This document shows positions 17,555-31,194 of a DNA stretch of 64,000 nt, one piece after another. The translations under genes were made by a program, and so were the position numbers. The notes under the pieces are model-generated. The model saw only the letters and a list, made by a program, of their open reading frames with translations. It made no database searches and was not told where the DNA came from. The stretch lies in NCBI GenBank assembly GCA_027487435.1, contig JAIYDP010000346.1:1-64000 (forward strand), given 5' to 3'. Each line of letters begins with the position of its first letter. Positions within the stretch are counted from its first letter, which is position 1. Source of the stretch: Verrucomicrobiaceae bacterium (GTDB taxonomy: Bacteria > Verrucomicrobiota > Verrucomicrobiia > Verrucomicrobiales > Akkermansiaceae).

Positions 17555-18247
17555 GTGAATCATATCGAGCAGCACTTGCAGGAAATTCGCGAACGGATTC
17601 AAACTGCGTGCGAGCGCGTTGGGCGCGGTTCCGATGAAGTTACGCTTATTGCGGTCTCCAAAAACTTTCCCGTGGAAGACATCCGCATCGCTTGGGATGC
17701 AGGTCAGAAGCATTTTGGCGAAAACCGCTGGCAAGAAGCGGAGGCGAAAATTCCTATGCTGCCACATGCGCTCCAATGGCATTGCATTGGTGCGCTTCAG
17801 CGCAATAAAGTACGAAAAGTCTTACCGCATTTTTGTCTTATCCACAGCATCGATAGCCTACGTCTTGCAGCTTATGCAAACGAAGTCGCTAAGGAGGAAG
17901 GGCTTTACCCAGCAGTGCTCTTGCAAGTCAATCTGGCGGGCGAACTGACCAAAAGCGGTTTTTCCCCCGAGGATTTGGAGCGGGATGCCGAGACACTTTT
18001 TGCTTTGGATCGCTTGGAAATTCAGGGATTAATGACCGTGCCACCACCAGTGGAAAAACCGGAAGATGCGCGTGGATGGTTCTCTGAGATGCGCCAATGG
18101 CGCGACACATTCTCTGAACGTTACGGGGTGAATCTGCCTATATTGAGCATGGGTATGAGTGGCGATTTTGAGGTTGCGATTGAAGAAGGAGCCACACACG
18201 TAAGAGTCGGCTCCGCGATCTTCGGCAATCGCCGTAGCCTAGCGTAA
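17555..18247 (+). CDS. yggS: YggS/PLPBP family pyridoxal-phosphate homeostasis protein
   Basis: The 230-residue cytoplasmic protein binds PLP on a TIM-barrel fold and buffers vitamin B6 without known catalysis. The PLP lysine is Lys36 in LIAVSKNFP; other family features are FGENRWQEAEAK, WHCIGALQRNK, IHSIDS, QVNLAGELTKSG, GLMTVPP, LSMGMSGDFEVAIEEGATHVRVGSAIFG. Translation begins at GTG 17555, 17 bp after prc. Length matches the family. Confidence 0.95.
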   Translation: MNHIEQHLQEIRERIQTACERVGRGSDEVTLIAVSKNFPVEDIRIAWDAGQKHFGENRWQEAEAKIPMLPHALQWHCIGALQRNKVRKVLPHFCLIHSIDSLRLAAYANEVAKEEGLYPAVLLQVNLAGELTKSGFSPEDLERDAETLFALDRLEIQGLMTVPPPVEKPEDARGWFSEMRQWRDTFSERYGVNLPILSMGMSGDFEVAIEEGATHVRVGSAIFGNRRSLA

Positions 18248-18456
18248 GTTCTCGGATCAACTTTGAGAACAGTAGGATTCTGAGATACGAGCTTGCCAAA
18301 TACTTCCCCTTGGTGGAATCTCTGCGCGCAAAACGTTCATGGCAGATTGTGAGAGGAAAACCGCTTTTTTTGGCACCCGTGCGATGCAGGCTTCGTTGGC
18401 GCGATGTCTTTGCCTGACAAAAGACATTCACATCGCATGATCTAATCACCACGACC

Positions 18457-19119
18457 ATGGAGATCAATAATCGCCTCCGCATCAAAGGCGGAAAAAAAGA
18501 AAAATGTTTCGGTTTTATCATTGGTTGGATCATCAAAGTGATTTCATTGACCATCCGTTGTAGAATCCATGATGATCATCAAGTATGTCGTTTGCCTCAG
18601 CCCTTCATTCTTTGCTTTTGGCATGGTGATCTTTTGACAACAACCATTGCATGGGATAAGGCGACGCAACGCCCCAATCCCATGAGTTGCCTGACGAGTA
18701 GCAGTCGTGATGGCGCGATCATCGCAGCTTTTATGGAATGTTTTCAGGTCTCCTCGATCCGTGGTTCTTCGTCCCGACGTGGTCTGACTGCGCTGCTACA
18801 ATTAAAAAACACACTCTTGCAAGGTCACGACATTGCGATAACTCCCGATGGGCCGCGTGGACCAGCGCATCAATTTCAAGGCGGTGCTATCAAGCTCGCC
18901 CAACTCACGGGTAATCCCATCGTTCCTTGTGCGATCGATGCTTCATCGACATGGAAACTTTCCACCTGGGATTCTTTTCGCGTACCGCGTCCGTTTTCGA
19001 GCATTCACATTCACCTCCATGCTCCTGTCTATGTGCCGCGACGTGCGGACGCTTTGGCTCTTGAGGAATTACGTAAATCGTTACAAAACATGCTTTCCCA
19101 ATCACACATTTCTCACTAA
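18457..19119 (+). CDS. DUF374 lysophospholipid acyltransferase-family protein
   Basis: The 220-residue protein fits the DUF374 branch of LPLAT acyltransferases (related to lipid A/KDO acyltransferases). It has an N-terminal hydrophobic segment ([16 protein letters not shown]), the shortened catalytic block FWHGDLL in place of HX4D, the [14 protein letters not shown] motif, a SSRRG motif, and [18 protein letters not shown] with the conserved PDGPRGP. Such proteins act at the inner membrane on lipid A-type or other glycerolipid substrates. It lies 209 bp downstream of yggS and 11 bp upstream of folD. The acyl acceptor is not indicated. Confidence 0.85.
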   Translation: MEINNRLRIKGGKKEKCFGFIIGWIIKVISLTIRCRIHDDHQVCRLPQPFILCFWHGDLLTTTIAWDKATQRPNPMSCLTSSSRDGAIIAAFMECFQVSSIRGSSSRRGLTALLQLKNTLLQGHDIAITPDGPRGPAHQFQGGAIKLAQLTGNPIVPCAIDASSTWKLSTWDSFRVPRPFSSIHIHLHAPVYVPRRADALALEELRKSLQNMLSQSHISH

Positions 19120-19130
19120 TCATCGACCGC

Positions 19131-20003
19131 ATGCAGATCATCGATGGAAAATCCGTAGCCGCCCAAGTCTTAGAAGAGTGTCGAGCTGAAGCCGCCGATC
19201 TCCTTGCTCGCGGTATCAAGCCCGGGCTTGCTGTTGTGCTCGTAGGTGATGATCCCGCCTCCCATGTTTATGTTGGTTCTAAAGTCAGAACCTGCCTCGA
19301 TCTCGGCATTCACTCAGAAAAAATCGTCCTCCCCGCCACGACCACACAAGAAGAATTACTCGCTGTGGTCCATCGTCTTAATCGCGATGAAGCCATTCAC
19401 GGCATCTTGGTTCAAAGTCCGCCACCAGATCACATTGACGAGGATACCATTATCCGCGCGATCAATCCCTGCAAAGATGTGGACGGCTTCCATCCCGAAA
19501 ATGTCGCAAAACTTACCTTGGAAGACGCTACGGGGTTTGTCCCATGCACTCCAGCAGGTTGCATGCGTTTGCTTGCTGCGGCTGGTATCGCAACAGCTGG
19601 TGCAAATGCGGTAGTGCTCGGTCGTAGCATGATTGTTGGTAAACCTATGGCACTGTTGCTGCTGGGGAAAAATTCTAATGCCACTGTTACCATAGCGCAT
19701 TCTCGTTCCCGCGATCTTCCGGCGATTTGTCGAGGTGCCGATATTTTGATTGCTGCAGTAGGTCGCCCGGAAATGGTGCGAGCGGACTGGGTTCGTGAAG
19801 GCGCTGTGGTGATTGATGTCGGCATCAATCGTGTGCTCGATTCATCAAAAAAATCGGGCTTTCGCTTAGTGGGCGACGTCGCATACGACGAGGTAGCCCC
19901 TCGCTGCAAGGCCATTACCCCCGTTCCTGGTGGTGTCGGGCCGATGACCATCGCCATGTTGATGAAAAACACCCTTCAAGCAGCTCGGCAGTCCATAAGC
20001 TAA
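19131..20003 (+). CDS. folD: Methylene-THF dehydrogenase/cyclohydrolase FolD
   Basis: The 290-residue enzyme interconverts 5,10-methylene- and 10-formyl-tetrahydrofolate with NADP. The active-site YVGSK (Tyr47, Lys51), the substrate-binding [26 protein letters not shown] and the nucleotide-binding [17 protein letters not shown] followed by [10 protein letters not shown] are all present, and [19 protein letters not shown] closes the protein. Length is normal. It is the last gene before a convergent pair boundary with the beta-galactosidase (133 bp between stops). Confidence 0.97.
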   Translation: MQIIDGKSVAAQVLEECRAEAADLLARGIKPGLAVVLVGDDPASHVYVGSKVRTCLDLGIHSEKIVLPATTTQEELLAVVHRLNRDEAIHGILVQSPPPDHIDEDTIIRAINPCKDVDGFHPENVAKLTLEDATGFVPCTPAGCMRLLAAAGIATAGANAVVLGRSMIVGKPMALLLLGKNSNATVTIAHSRSRDLPAICRGADILIAAVGRPEMVRADWVREGAVVIDVGINRVLDSSKKSGFRLVGDVAYDEVAPRCKAITPVPGGVGPMTIAMLMKNTLQAARQSIS

Positions 20004-20136
20004 TCGATTTCACTCCTCATCGAAATCATCCGCAGGTGTTGCTTGTCTTGGCGCGGTTTGTACGTCTCGTCATTTGGGGGAGTTGTATGTCGTTGCGAAC
20101 CTGTGAGTCGATACCCGCCCCAAGGCTCGGGAATTT

Positions 20137-24944
<4,808 letters not shown>

Positions 24945-24965
24945 AGCGCGACGTAGAATGAACAC

Positions 24966-25298
24966 ATGGACAAGGAACGCAAGCCCACAGTTTTTGAGAG
25001 TCGTGTTTACGAGGCTGTATCGCAGATTCCGAGCGGGAAAATTTCTACGTATCGCGATATCGCACGGGTCCTTTCTATTGCCTCACCAAGAGCTGTTGGC
25101 CAAGCATTGCGCAGGAATCCCTTCGCTCCTCAGGTGCCTTGTCATCGTGTGGTTTGTGCCGATGGCAAGATCGGTGGATTTTTTGGAGAAAGTGCGGGCG
25201 CATTGATTGAAGCAAAAAAACGCATGCTCCGCGAAGAAGGTGTAATTTTTCATGAAGATCGCGTTGATCTGCAACGATGTCTGCACAGCTGGCACTAG
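24966..25298 (+). CDS. Short MGMT-domain alkylguanine alkyltransferase-like protein
   Basis: The 110-residue protein consists only of the DNA-binding domain of O6-alkylguanine-DNA alkyltransferases. It has VYEAVSQIPSGKISTYRDIA (helix-turn-helix region), the arginine-finger area PRAVGQALRRNPF, and the active-site PCHRVV with Cys59. Alkyltransferase-like (ATL) proteins of this length usually have Trp in place of the cysteine; here the reactive Cys is kept. Family role: direct reversal or flagging of alkylated bases. The N-terminal RNase H-like domain of full-size Ogt is absent. It is divergent from the outer-membrane gene at 24944 and 49 bp upstream of the cytochrome gene. Confidence 0.88.
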   Translation: MDKERKPTVFESRVYEAVSQIPSGKISTYRDIARVLSIASPRAVGQALRRNPFAPQVPCHRVVCADGKIGGFFGESAGALIEAKKRMLREEGVIFHEDRVDLQRCLHSWH

Positions 25299-25347
25299 AG
25301 CATGAAACATCTATGCGTCTCGCCGCGTAAATCATCATGTGTCTCGC

Positions 25348-27549
25348 ATGTTACGAACATTCCTCTTTCTGCTACCAGTTTTGTTGTCGGCCAATCCGCC
25401 GCAGCGCTGGCCGAAGGATGTGGAAAATTTGTTTTCCACCTATTGCTTCGATTGTCATGCCGATGGCGCAAAAAAAGGGGGCTTCTCCCTCGATGCGTTT
25501 CCCTCGCAGGCATCGATGATCGCCAAGCGCGATGCATGGAAGCGAGTCCGTGAGAATCTCGCCTACGAACTCATGCCCCCGCTTGATGAAGATCAGCCAT
25601 CTTCGGAGGAGAGGAAAGCCCTCATCCAGTGGATCGATGATGCCTTGTTTTTCGTGGATCCAGACAAGCCTGACCCGGGGAGAGTGACGTTGCGTCGTTT
25701 GAATCGGCACGAATACTACAACACGATTCACGATCTCACTGGCGCGAAGGCAAACATCGATCTCCTGCCTGCCGATGACTCGGGCTACGGCTTTGATAAC
25801 ATCGGCGATGTCTTGACGCTGTCGCCCACCCACATGGACGCCTACTACAGTGCAGCACAAGGTTTACTCGACACGGTTTACGGCGTTGGTTCCGAGCCCA
25901 AGAAGACCATCGATCTGGCCATGCTCAAAGATAAGCAAACGGGTAATGAACCAGGCTTTTTCACGAATGCCACAGGCGAGTATCGGACAAAGGTTCAAGC
26001 CGGAAAGTATAAAGCATCGTTCTTTTTGTTTGGCTCACAAGCTGGCGATGAAAAGGTTAAGGCACGCATCCAAATGGGGCCGCAAAGTCGTGAAATCACT
26101 GTCACCAATGCAGACCCAACTCCATTTGATCTAGAAGCGACAGTCCCAGAAGGCCCGCTTTTCTTAAGCGTATCATTTTTGAATGACTATTGGGATGAAT
26201 CGACCAAGGCGGATCGCAATCTGGAATTTGACCGCATCATCCTCGAGGGTCCGATCAAAGAAAATTCGTTTTCGGCGAAGCAGAAAATTTTCCCTCAACG
26301 CATCAAAGGCCAATCCGACGAAGCTTATGCCACGCAGGTTCTGCGCCGCTTTCTTTCGCGGGCCTTTCGACGCCCCGTGACCGATGCAGAAATTTCCCGC
26401 CACCTCGCATTAGCAAGGCAACATTCGAAAAAAGGAGACTCCATAGAAACCATGCTGCGGCCCGCCTTGGAAGCCGCTTTGATTTCGCCCCATTTTCTCT
26501 TTCGCGAACTCTACGCCGTGCACACCAGTGCGAAACCAGGGGAGATTATGCCGATACCTGAACTCACGCTTGCCTCACGTATGAGTTATTTCCTCTGGAG
26601 CTCCTTGCCCGATGACTCAACGATGTCGATGGCGACGAATCGACAACTGAAAAATCAGCTCGCACAGGAAAGCGAGCGCATGATCCGCGATCCACGCACT
26701 GAGCAGCTCATTGATCGATTCTTTGGTCAATGGCTCCAATACCAAGACCTCTCCTTCATTCCCATCGACTCTAAGCTTTATCCCTATACCAAAGGGAGCA
26801 TGCGTCCTTTGATGATCCGCGAGACCCAGGAGTTTTGCCTGGACCTTTGGAGAAATAATCGCCCCATCGATCAGCTCATTGATGCAGACTTCACTTTCTT
26901 GAATGAAAAGCTCGCAGCCCACTACCAAGTTCCGGGGGTTGAGGGCGATGACTTCCGCAAAGTGCCATGGAATGATCCTCACCGCCGCGGTGTGCTCTCG
27001 CACGCATCCATTCTTGCGATCACCTCCAATCCCAACCGTACTTCGCCGGTGAAACGTGGCAAATGGGTGCTGGAGACCTTGCTGGATGCAGCACCGCCGC
27101 CACCGCCGCCGAACGTGCCATCGCTACCGCCACCGCATGAAGGCGATGCACCATCGACCCTGCGCTCGCAACTGGAATTGCATCGCAAAGATCCGGCCTG
27201 CGCTTCATGCCACAAGCTTATGGATGGCATCGGCTTCGCTTTCGAGGCTTATGATGTCGATGGCCGACGTCGTCCCGGAAAAATCGACACTGAAGGCGCG
27301 CTTGCTACTGGCGAGATGGTCGATTCTCCCGCGAGCCTCGCAAATATTCTCTCAAACTCGCGCCGTGACGAATTTCACCGCGCCTTTGCGTCGAAGCTGC
27401 TAACATTTGCCCTTGGGCGCGGACTGGAGTATTTTGATAAACCTGCCATCGACAAAATCGTTGCCGAAGCCGCGAAGGAAAAACACACGCTCCATGCCTA
27501 CCTGAAAGCCACCATCCGCAGCTTCCCCTTCAACCACTTCAAACGGTAA
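25348..27549 (+). CDS. DUF1592-family planctomycete-type cytochrome C protein
   Basis: The roughly 733-residue exported protein belongs to the multi-domain PSCyt1/DUF1587/DUF1592/DUF1588/DUF1585 family found mainly in Planctomycetes and Verrucomicrobia. Start: ATG 25348 opens a short signal peptide (MLRTFLFLLPVLLSA); an in-frame GTG at 25339 is an alternative. Heme-binding CxxCH occurs as CFDCH (about residue 33) and CASCH (about 617). Between them are LRRLNRHEYYNTIHDLTG (DUF1587), FLSRAFRRPVTDAE (DUF1592 region), and GVLSHASILAITSNPNRTSP with RGKWVLETLL (DUF1588); a Pro-rich APPPPPPNVP linker precedes the last heme. The usual DUF1552 partner gene is not adjacent: the next gene is convergent ribD, overlapping by 11 bp. 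Confidence 0.85.
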   Translation: MLRTFLFLLPVLLSANPPQRWPKDVENLFSTYCFDCHADGAKKGGFSLDAFPSQASMIAKRDAWKRVRENLAYELMPPLDEDQPSSEERKALIQWIDDALFFVDPDKPDPGRVTLRRLNRHEYYNTIHDLTGAKANIDLLPADDSGYGFDNIGDVLTLSPTHMDAYYSAAQGLLDTVYGVGSEPKKTIDLAMLKDKQTGNEPGFFTNATGEYRTKVQAGKYKASFFLFGSQAGDEKVKARIQMGPQSREITVTNADPTPFDLEATVPEGPLFLSVSFLNDYWDESTKADRNLEFDRIILEGPIKENSFSAKQKIFPQRIKGQSDEAYATQVLRRFLSRAFRRPVTDAEISRHLALARQHSKKGDSIETMLRPALEAALISPHFLFRELYAVHTSAKPGEIMPIPELTLASRMSYFLWSSLPDDSTMSMATNRQLKNQLAQESERMIRDPRTEQLIDRFFGQWLQYQDLSFIPIDSKLYPYTKGSMRPLMIRETQEFCLDLWRNNRPIDQLIDADFTFLNEKLAAHYQVPGVEGDDFRKVPWNDPHRRGVLSHASILAITSNPNRTSPVKRGKWVLETLLDAAPPPPPPNVPSLPPPHEGDAPSTLRSQLELHRKDPACASCHKLMDGIGFAFEAYDVDGRRRPGKIDTEGALATGEMVDSPASLANILSNSRRDEFHRAFASKLLTFALGRGLEYFDKPAIDKIVAEAAKEKHTLHAYLKATIRSFPFNHFKR

Positions 27550-28573
27550 CTGCTTTCTCGACTAACGCGCGCATCATCATATCCTCGCCGCTACGCTGCC
27601 ATTCGATGCTATGCATCTTGATTTCAGGCAAACCTGTCCCACCCAGCGCAGGCAGCCCGCCAGTGATCCATGGAGTCAAAAAAAACACCACTTCATCCAC
27701 GAGACCGAGGCGGAAAAGTTCTGCATTCAGTTCGCCACCGGCCTCCACCATCACACTTGCTACACCTTGTTCTGTCACCGCTCGGCGCAAGGCACTTTCG
27801 ATGCAGCCCGAACGAATCAACGTGCTTTCACGGTAGGTATCGCACATGATAGCGGCATCCATGGGTAGGCTCTCGGGACGATGTGTCAAAATCATCCGCC
27901 ACGGCTGTTCTCGCCCCTCCAGCAATGCCGCATCACGAATGGTCAACGCAGGCTTATCCCTCCTCACCGTTTCGCCGCTGGTAAGAATCATATCGCATTG
28001 CGAGCGCAGCTCCTGCACCACACGCAGAGACTCTGCACCACTAAGCCATGGACCCTCGCCCGCCCTGCGAGTGATGCGACCATCCAAAGACATTGCCGTT
28101 TTCACCATGACCCATGGCAGACCAGTAAGCTGAACCTGAGAAAAATGCCTCAACAAATGCTGCGCCTCTCCTTCACAAATTCCCTCAGTAACTTGCACAC
28201 CTCGCCCTTCTAACATATTTCGCGCTCGCCCGGCATGAGCTGGGTTCGGGTCGGCACAGGCATACACCACCCGCGCGATTCCCGCTTCGCATAATCCATC
28301 CACACACGGCGGCGTGCGACCATGCGTCGAGCATGGCTCTAAGGTGACATACGCCGTAGCACCACGCAGCGCCGCATCACCATGCATCAAACGAACTGCC
28401 GCCATCGCCTCACGTTCCGCATGAGGTAAGCCCGCACGCTTATGCCATCCCGTGCCTAACAAAACACCCTCCTTCACGATCACACATCCCACAGCAGGAT
28501 TCGGCGATGTGCGCCCCAAGCCGCGTCGCGCTTCAGCTAACGCCATGCACATCCATGATTCATCTTCGCTCAC
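27539..28573 (-). CDS. ribD: Bifunctional riboflavin enzyme RibD (deaminase/reductase)
   Basis: The 344-residue enzyme carries out the deamination and reduction steps after GTP cyclohydrolase II in riboflavin synthesis. The N-terminal deaminase has HAEREAMAA and PCSTHGRTPPCVDGL (zinc ligands); the C-terminal reductase shows VMVKTAMSLDGRI, DMILTSGETVRRD and SVMVEAGGELNAELFR. Translation starts at GTG 28573, overlapping the TGA of the upstream methyltransferase gene. Its 3' end overlaps that of the convergent cytochrome gene by 11 bp. No FMN riboswitch was seen, and no other rib gene is in the window. Confidence 0.96.
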   Translation of the reverse strand: MSEDESWMCMALAEARRGLGRTSPNPAVGCVIVKEGVLLGTGWHKRAGLPHAEREAMAAVRLMHGDAALRGATAYVTLEPCSTHGRTPPCVDGLCEAGIARVVYACADPNPAHAGRARNMLEGRGVQVTEGICEGEAQHLLRHFSQVQLTGLPWVMVKTAMSLDGRITRRAGEGPWLSGAESLRVVQELRSQCDMILTSGETVRRDKPALTIRDAALLEGREQPWRMILTHRPESLPMDAAIMCDTYRESTLIRSGCIESALRRAVTEQGVASVMVEAGGELNAELFRLGLVDEVVFFLTPWITGGLPALGGTGLPEIKMHSIEWQRSGEDMMMRALVEKAVTV

Positions 28574-29139
28574 TGTTTCTGAAGGGTCCGTTGTTTTTCC
28601 ATCCCTAACAGAAGGGGTGCAGCTTTGCGCGTGGCCAATTTTTCATACTTTACGATGTGCCATCCACTGCCCAGTGCCGTCACATGCTCAACCACCGCAG
28701 CGGTTTCTTCATCGCCACCGGCATGCCCAGGGTAACAAACGATGGTGATTCTTCCACCGGGTTGGAGGATGCGACATGCCGCATCGATCGCCGAAATCGT
28801 CTCGCTTGCGTGCGTCATGCATTGATGATCGGCACCGGGCAAATAGCCCAAGTTAAACATCACCGCCCGCGCTGCCGTGACATGTTGTTCGAGCAGTGCA
28901 TGGGATACCAAATGCCATTGGATCTGCTGGAACTCTGCGCAATATTTCTTCGCCACATCCAGAGCGAGTTGTTGCACATCAAACGCATGCACTAGGCCAG
29001 AAGGCGTGACGCAATCCGCCAAAAACCGTGTATCATGACCATTTCCCGTCGTAGCATCCACTGCCACATCGCCGGCGCCGATTACCTCGCGTATCCACGC
29101 CTGAGCAAGTTCGGTAGGTCGGGGAAATCCGTTCATCAT
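28570..29139 (-). CDS. MnmM/YtqB-like class I methyltransferase
   Basis: The 189-residue product has a class I SAM-methyltransferase fold with motif I DATTGNGHDTRFLA, motif II VHAFDVQQLALD and the motif IV area VMFNLGYLPGADHQ. NLGYLPG and the short length match YtqB, which was shown to be the mnm5s2U34 tRNA methyltransferase MnmM; this is a family-level transfer. Start: several start codons are stacked (GTG 29142, ATG 29139, ATG 29136); I give ATG 29139. The gene overlaps ribD start by 4 bp, so the two are probably co-translated, although no functional link is known. Confidence 0.83.
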   Translation of the reverse strand: MMNGFPRPTELAQAWIREVIGAGDVAVDATTGNGHDTRFLADCVTPSGLVHAFDVQQLALDVAKKYCAEFQQIQWHLVSHALLEQHVTAARAVMFNLGYLPGADHQCMTHASETISAIDAACRILQPGGRITIVCYPGHAGGDEETAAVVEHVTALGSGWHIVKYEKLATRKAAPLLLGMEKQRTLQKQ

Positions 29140-29241
29140 CACGCGCAGATGTTAGAAAAATGATCGCCGCCACTCAAGTGCCATTCTTGCCATGGGGAAA
29201 AGTAGCAATCGATTCGACAAAAAGAATTTTCTCATTTCGTG

Positions 29242-29439
29242 TCAAACGAGCTGCTCTACAGGTAATGGAAATGTTAAATCCATGGCTTTTATCGCCATTT
29301 TGAAATTAATTGAATTGATGCCTGTGTAAATTGTCTTGATGGCAGCATGAATTTTATTGTTGCCAGCATAAATTGCCTTGATGACGGCATTAATTTCTTT
29401 GATGGTGGCGTAGATTGCTTTGATGACAGCATAAATCAT
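29242..29439 (-). other. Possible 65-residue heptad-repeat ORF across the 21-bp array
   Basis: An ATG at 29439 opens a frame of 65 codons in which six or seven heptads (IYAVIKA, IYATIKE, INAVIKA, IYAGNNK, IHAAIKT) place Ile at alternating fourth and third positions, the spacing of an amphipathic helix or coiled-coil. The frame stays open largely because the repeat length is a multiple of three. Nothing else (start context, conserved family) supports it, so I report it only as a possible small protein. Confidence 0.2.
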
Positions 29440-29461
29440 CTTGATGACAGCATAAATTACC
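29315..29461. repeat. Seven-copy 21-bp imperfect tandem repeat
   Basis: Seven units begin at 29315, 29336, 29357, 29378, 29399, 29420 and 29441, each starting TTG(A/T)TG and having the approximate form TTGATGACAGCATAAATTNCC in its + strand. The array is in phase with codons, so the minus strand stays open and encodes a heptad of the form I-Y-A-x-I-K-x. No SD or signal peptide supports translation. Copies 5 and 6 are most alike, suggesting recent slippage. Confidence 0.85.
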
Positions 29462-29757
29462 TTGATGAGTAGTCATCAGGACAAAAAATAGATTCATCAG
29501 CTACATTTATTCCGCCATCAAGGTAAAAAATTTATCATTAGGATCAGCGAAGCATGGTATTTCGTTTCCCAATAAGCTCGTTTTCCTCGGCAAGCATGCA
29601 CTTCCATAGCTAGATAAACGTGTTGCTCCAAAAAATGCCGATTTCAAGCTTCTGCTACGTTTCTTTTTATAGAAAAGATTCCATGGCATAGTGACCTATG
29701 GAAAAGTAGCAAAAAATTCTCCTACGCACGGCATCGAGAACGGGCTATCATCGGCGC

Positions 29758-30159
29758 ATGATTTTGAATCGCAACGACACGCACAGCAAGACCATCGGGT
29801 ATTTATTGTGGATCTTCGGCTTCACCGGAGCGCATCGCTTTTATTACGGCAAGCAAATCACTGGCGTGATTTGGTTTTTCACTCTTGGCTTGCTCGGTGT
29901 GGGATGGCTCATCGATGCCTTTCTCATTCCCGGCATGGATCGCGATGCGGATCGCAGCTACACTGCTGGAAAGTACGATTACTCTGTGGCTTGGCTACTG
30001 CTGACGTTTCTCGGCATTTTCGGGGTGCAGCGCTTTTATCTCGGGAAAATTGGCACAGGCATTCTTTGGTTGCTCACAGGTGGCCTTTTTGGCTTCGGCT
30101 GGATGTATGATTTCCTGACGATGAACGGCCAAGTGAGTGCGAAAAATCAGCAGGCGTGA
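29758..30159 (+). CDS. TM2-domain membrane protein (two TM2 units)
   Basis: The 133-residue protein carries two TM2 units. Each has the family pattern of a helix, a short loop with GAHRFYYGK or GVQRFYLGK, a second helix and a (W/F)xxD motif (GWLIDAF, GWMYDFL). TM2 proteins are small integral inner-membrane proteins of unknown biochemical role. A double unit is less common than the single one. The gene runs toward rsmH and the two stops are 6 bp apart, with no terminator seen between them. Confidence 0.85.
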   Translation: MILNRNDTHSKTIGYLLWIFGFTGAHRFYYGKQITGVIWFFTLGLLGVGWLIDAFLIPGMDRDADRSYTAGKYDYSVAWLLLTFLGIFGVQRFYLGKIGTGILWLLTGGLFGFGWMYDFLTMNGQVSAKNQQA

Positions 30160-30165
30160 ATTGGT

Positions 30166-31194
30166 TTATGACCGCACAGCCCAGCGCAATTTCGCTGAAG
30201 TGCTGCGCGGATTAGCACGACGCTCCTCTGCGCTCGCCGTGATGGGCGTTTCGCAAATCTGCGCGTAACTGCCGTCTTGTAGTCCGAGCTTGAAGGCTTG
30301 TTTCACGCGACGATCTTCTCCCGAGTGAAACGTCAGAATCGCCACTCGTCCACCTGGTTTCAGACATGTCGGCAACGCGCGAAGGAAGGCATCTAAGGCG
30401 TGAAATTCTTCATTCACCGCGATGCGTATGGCCTGAAATACGCGGCGCACCGTCTGCTCGCGTTCTTCCTCGTCGCTGATGTGCAGACAATCGCGTATGC
30501 CTTGCGCCAAGGATATGGTATCGGCATAATGTTTTCCAGCAATCGCTTCTGAGATGGACTCGGCTCGTGGTTCATCGGCATTCTGATGCAGTGCGATGGC
30601 GAGTTTTTGAGCGTTGATTTTAACCAACCAATCCGCCGCAGAAAGGCCGCGGTGCGGATTCATGCGCATGTCCAGCGGGCCACGAGTTTTGAAGCTGAAT
30701 CCGCGCGATGGATCATCCACTTGCATCGACGAGCAACCGAGATCAGCAAAGATAAAATCAACTGCATCGAGCTGATGCTCCGCCATGGCGCGGGCAACGC
30801 CAGCATAGTTCGAGCGATAGGCGCGGAACTGCTCTTCGCTAAAGCCATTTTCGTGAATCCGAGCCACGGTCTTTGGCAATTCTAATGGATCGACATCCAG
30901 AGCAAGCAATGTTCCTGCTGGGGCGATGGCTTTGAGAATCGCCAGAGAATGGCCACCGTAGCCGAGAGTCGCGTCCACGCCGCATAAGCCTGGGGAAAGC
31001 TGTAGGGAGTCAAGGCACTCTGCAACCATGATCGGAATGTGGCTGCCAGCAGGGGTTTTTCCGGATGCGATCACTTTGGCGACCGTATCGGCAAAACGTG
31101 CTGGATCATGCTCTTTGTATTTATCCTCGAATTTGCGCGGATTTTTTCCGCTGTAGCGCTTGCGACGTGGTGGGCGTGGAGTTTCTTCAGTCAC
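30166..31194 (-). CDS. rsmH: 16S rRNA m4C1402 methyltransferase RsmH (MraW)
   Basis: The 342-residue SAM-dependent enzyme methylates N4 of C1402 in 16S rRNA. SAM-binding DATLGYGGHSLAIL, LLALDVDPLEL, FADLGCSSMQ, and FSFKTRGPLDMRMNP plus GRVAILTFHSGEDRRVKQAF are diagnostic. The N-terminal about 40 residues (RRKRYSGKNPRKFEDKYKEH) are an extra basic segment not usual in the family. In most bacteria rsmH sits in the mraZ/dcw division cluster; here it stands alone with a MazG-like gene, whose stop overlaps its start (ATGA). Confidence 0.95.
   Translation of the reverse strand: MTEETPRPPRRKRYSGKNPRKFEDKYKEHDPARFADTVAKVIASGKTPAGSHIPIMVAECLDSLQLSPGLCGVDATLGYGGHSLAILKAIAPAGTLLALDVDPLELPKTVARIHENGFSEEQFRAYRSNYAGVARAMAEHQLDAVDFIFADLGCSSMQVDDPSRGFSFKTRGPLDMRMNPHRGLSAADWLVKINAQKLAIALHQNADEPRAESISEAIAGKHYADTISLAQGIRDCLHISDEEEREQTVRRVFQAIRIAVNEEFHALDAFLRALPTCLKPGGRVAILTFHSGEDRRVKQAFKLGLQDGSYAQICETPITASAEERRANPRSTSAKLRWAVRS

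Larger units (their letters stand above)
29143..29757. other. Intergenic region with a 21-bp tandem repeat
   Basis: This 615-bp spacer between the mnmM-like gene and the TM2 gene contains no gene I can support. Its main feature is the tandem repeat at 29315-29461. The remainder is A+T-rich and shows no terminator or RNA gene that I recognise. Confidence 0.6.

Noticed and set aside
28574-29142. FMN riboswitch for ribD.
   Set aside because: The space upstream of ribD is occupied by the overlapping mnmM-like gene and no RFN-like structure was seen.
29315-29461. CRISPR-like appearance of the 21-bp array.
   Set aside because: The units are contiguous, without spacers, of 21 bp, and no cas gene is near; it is a tandem repeat.
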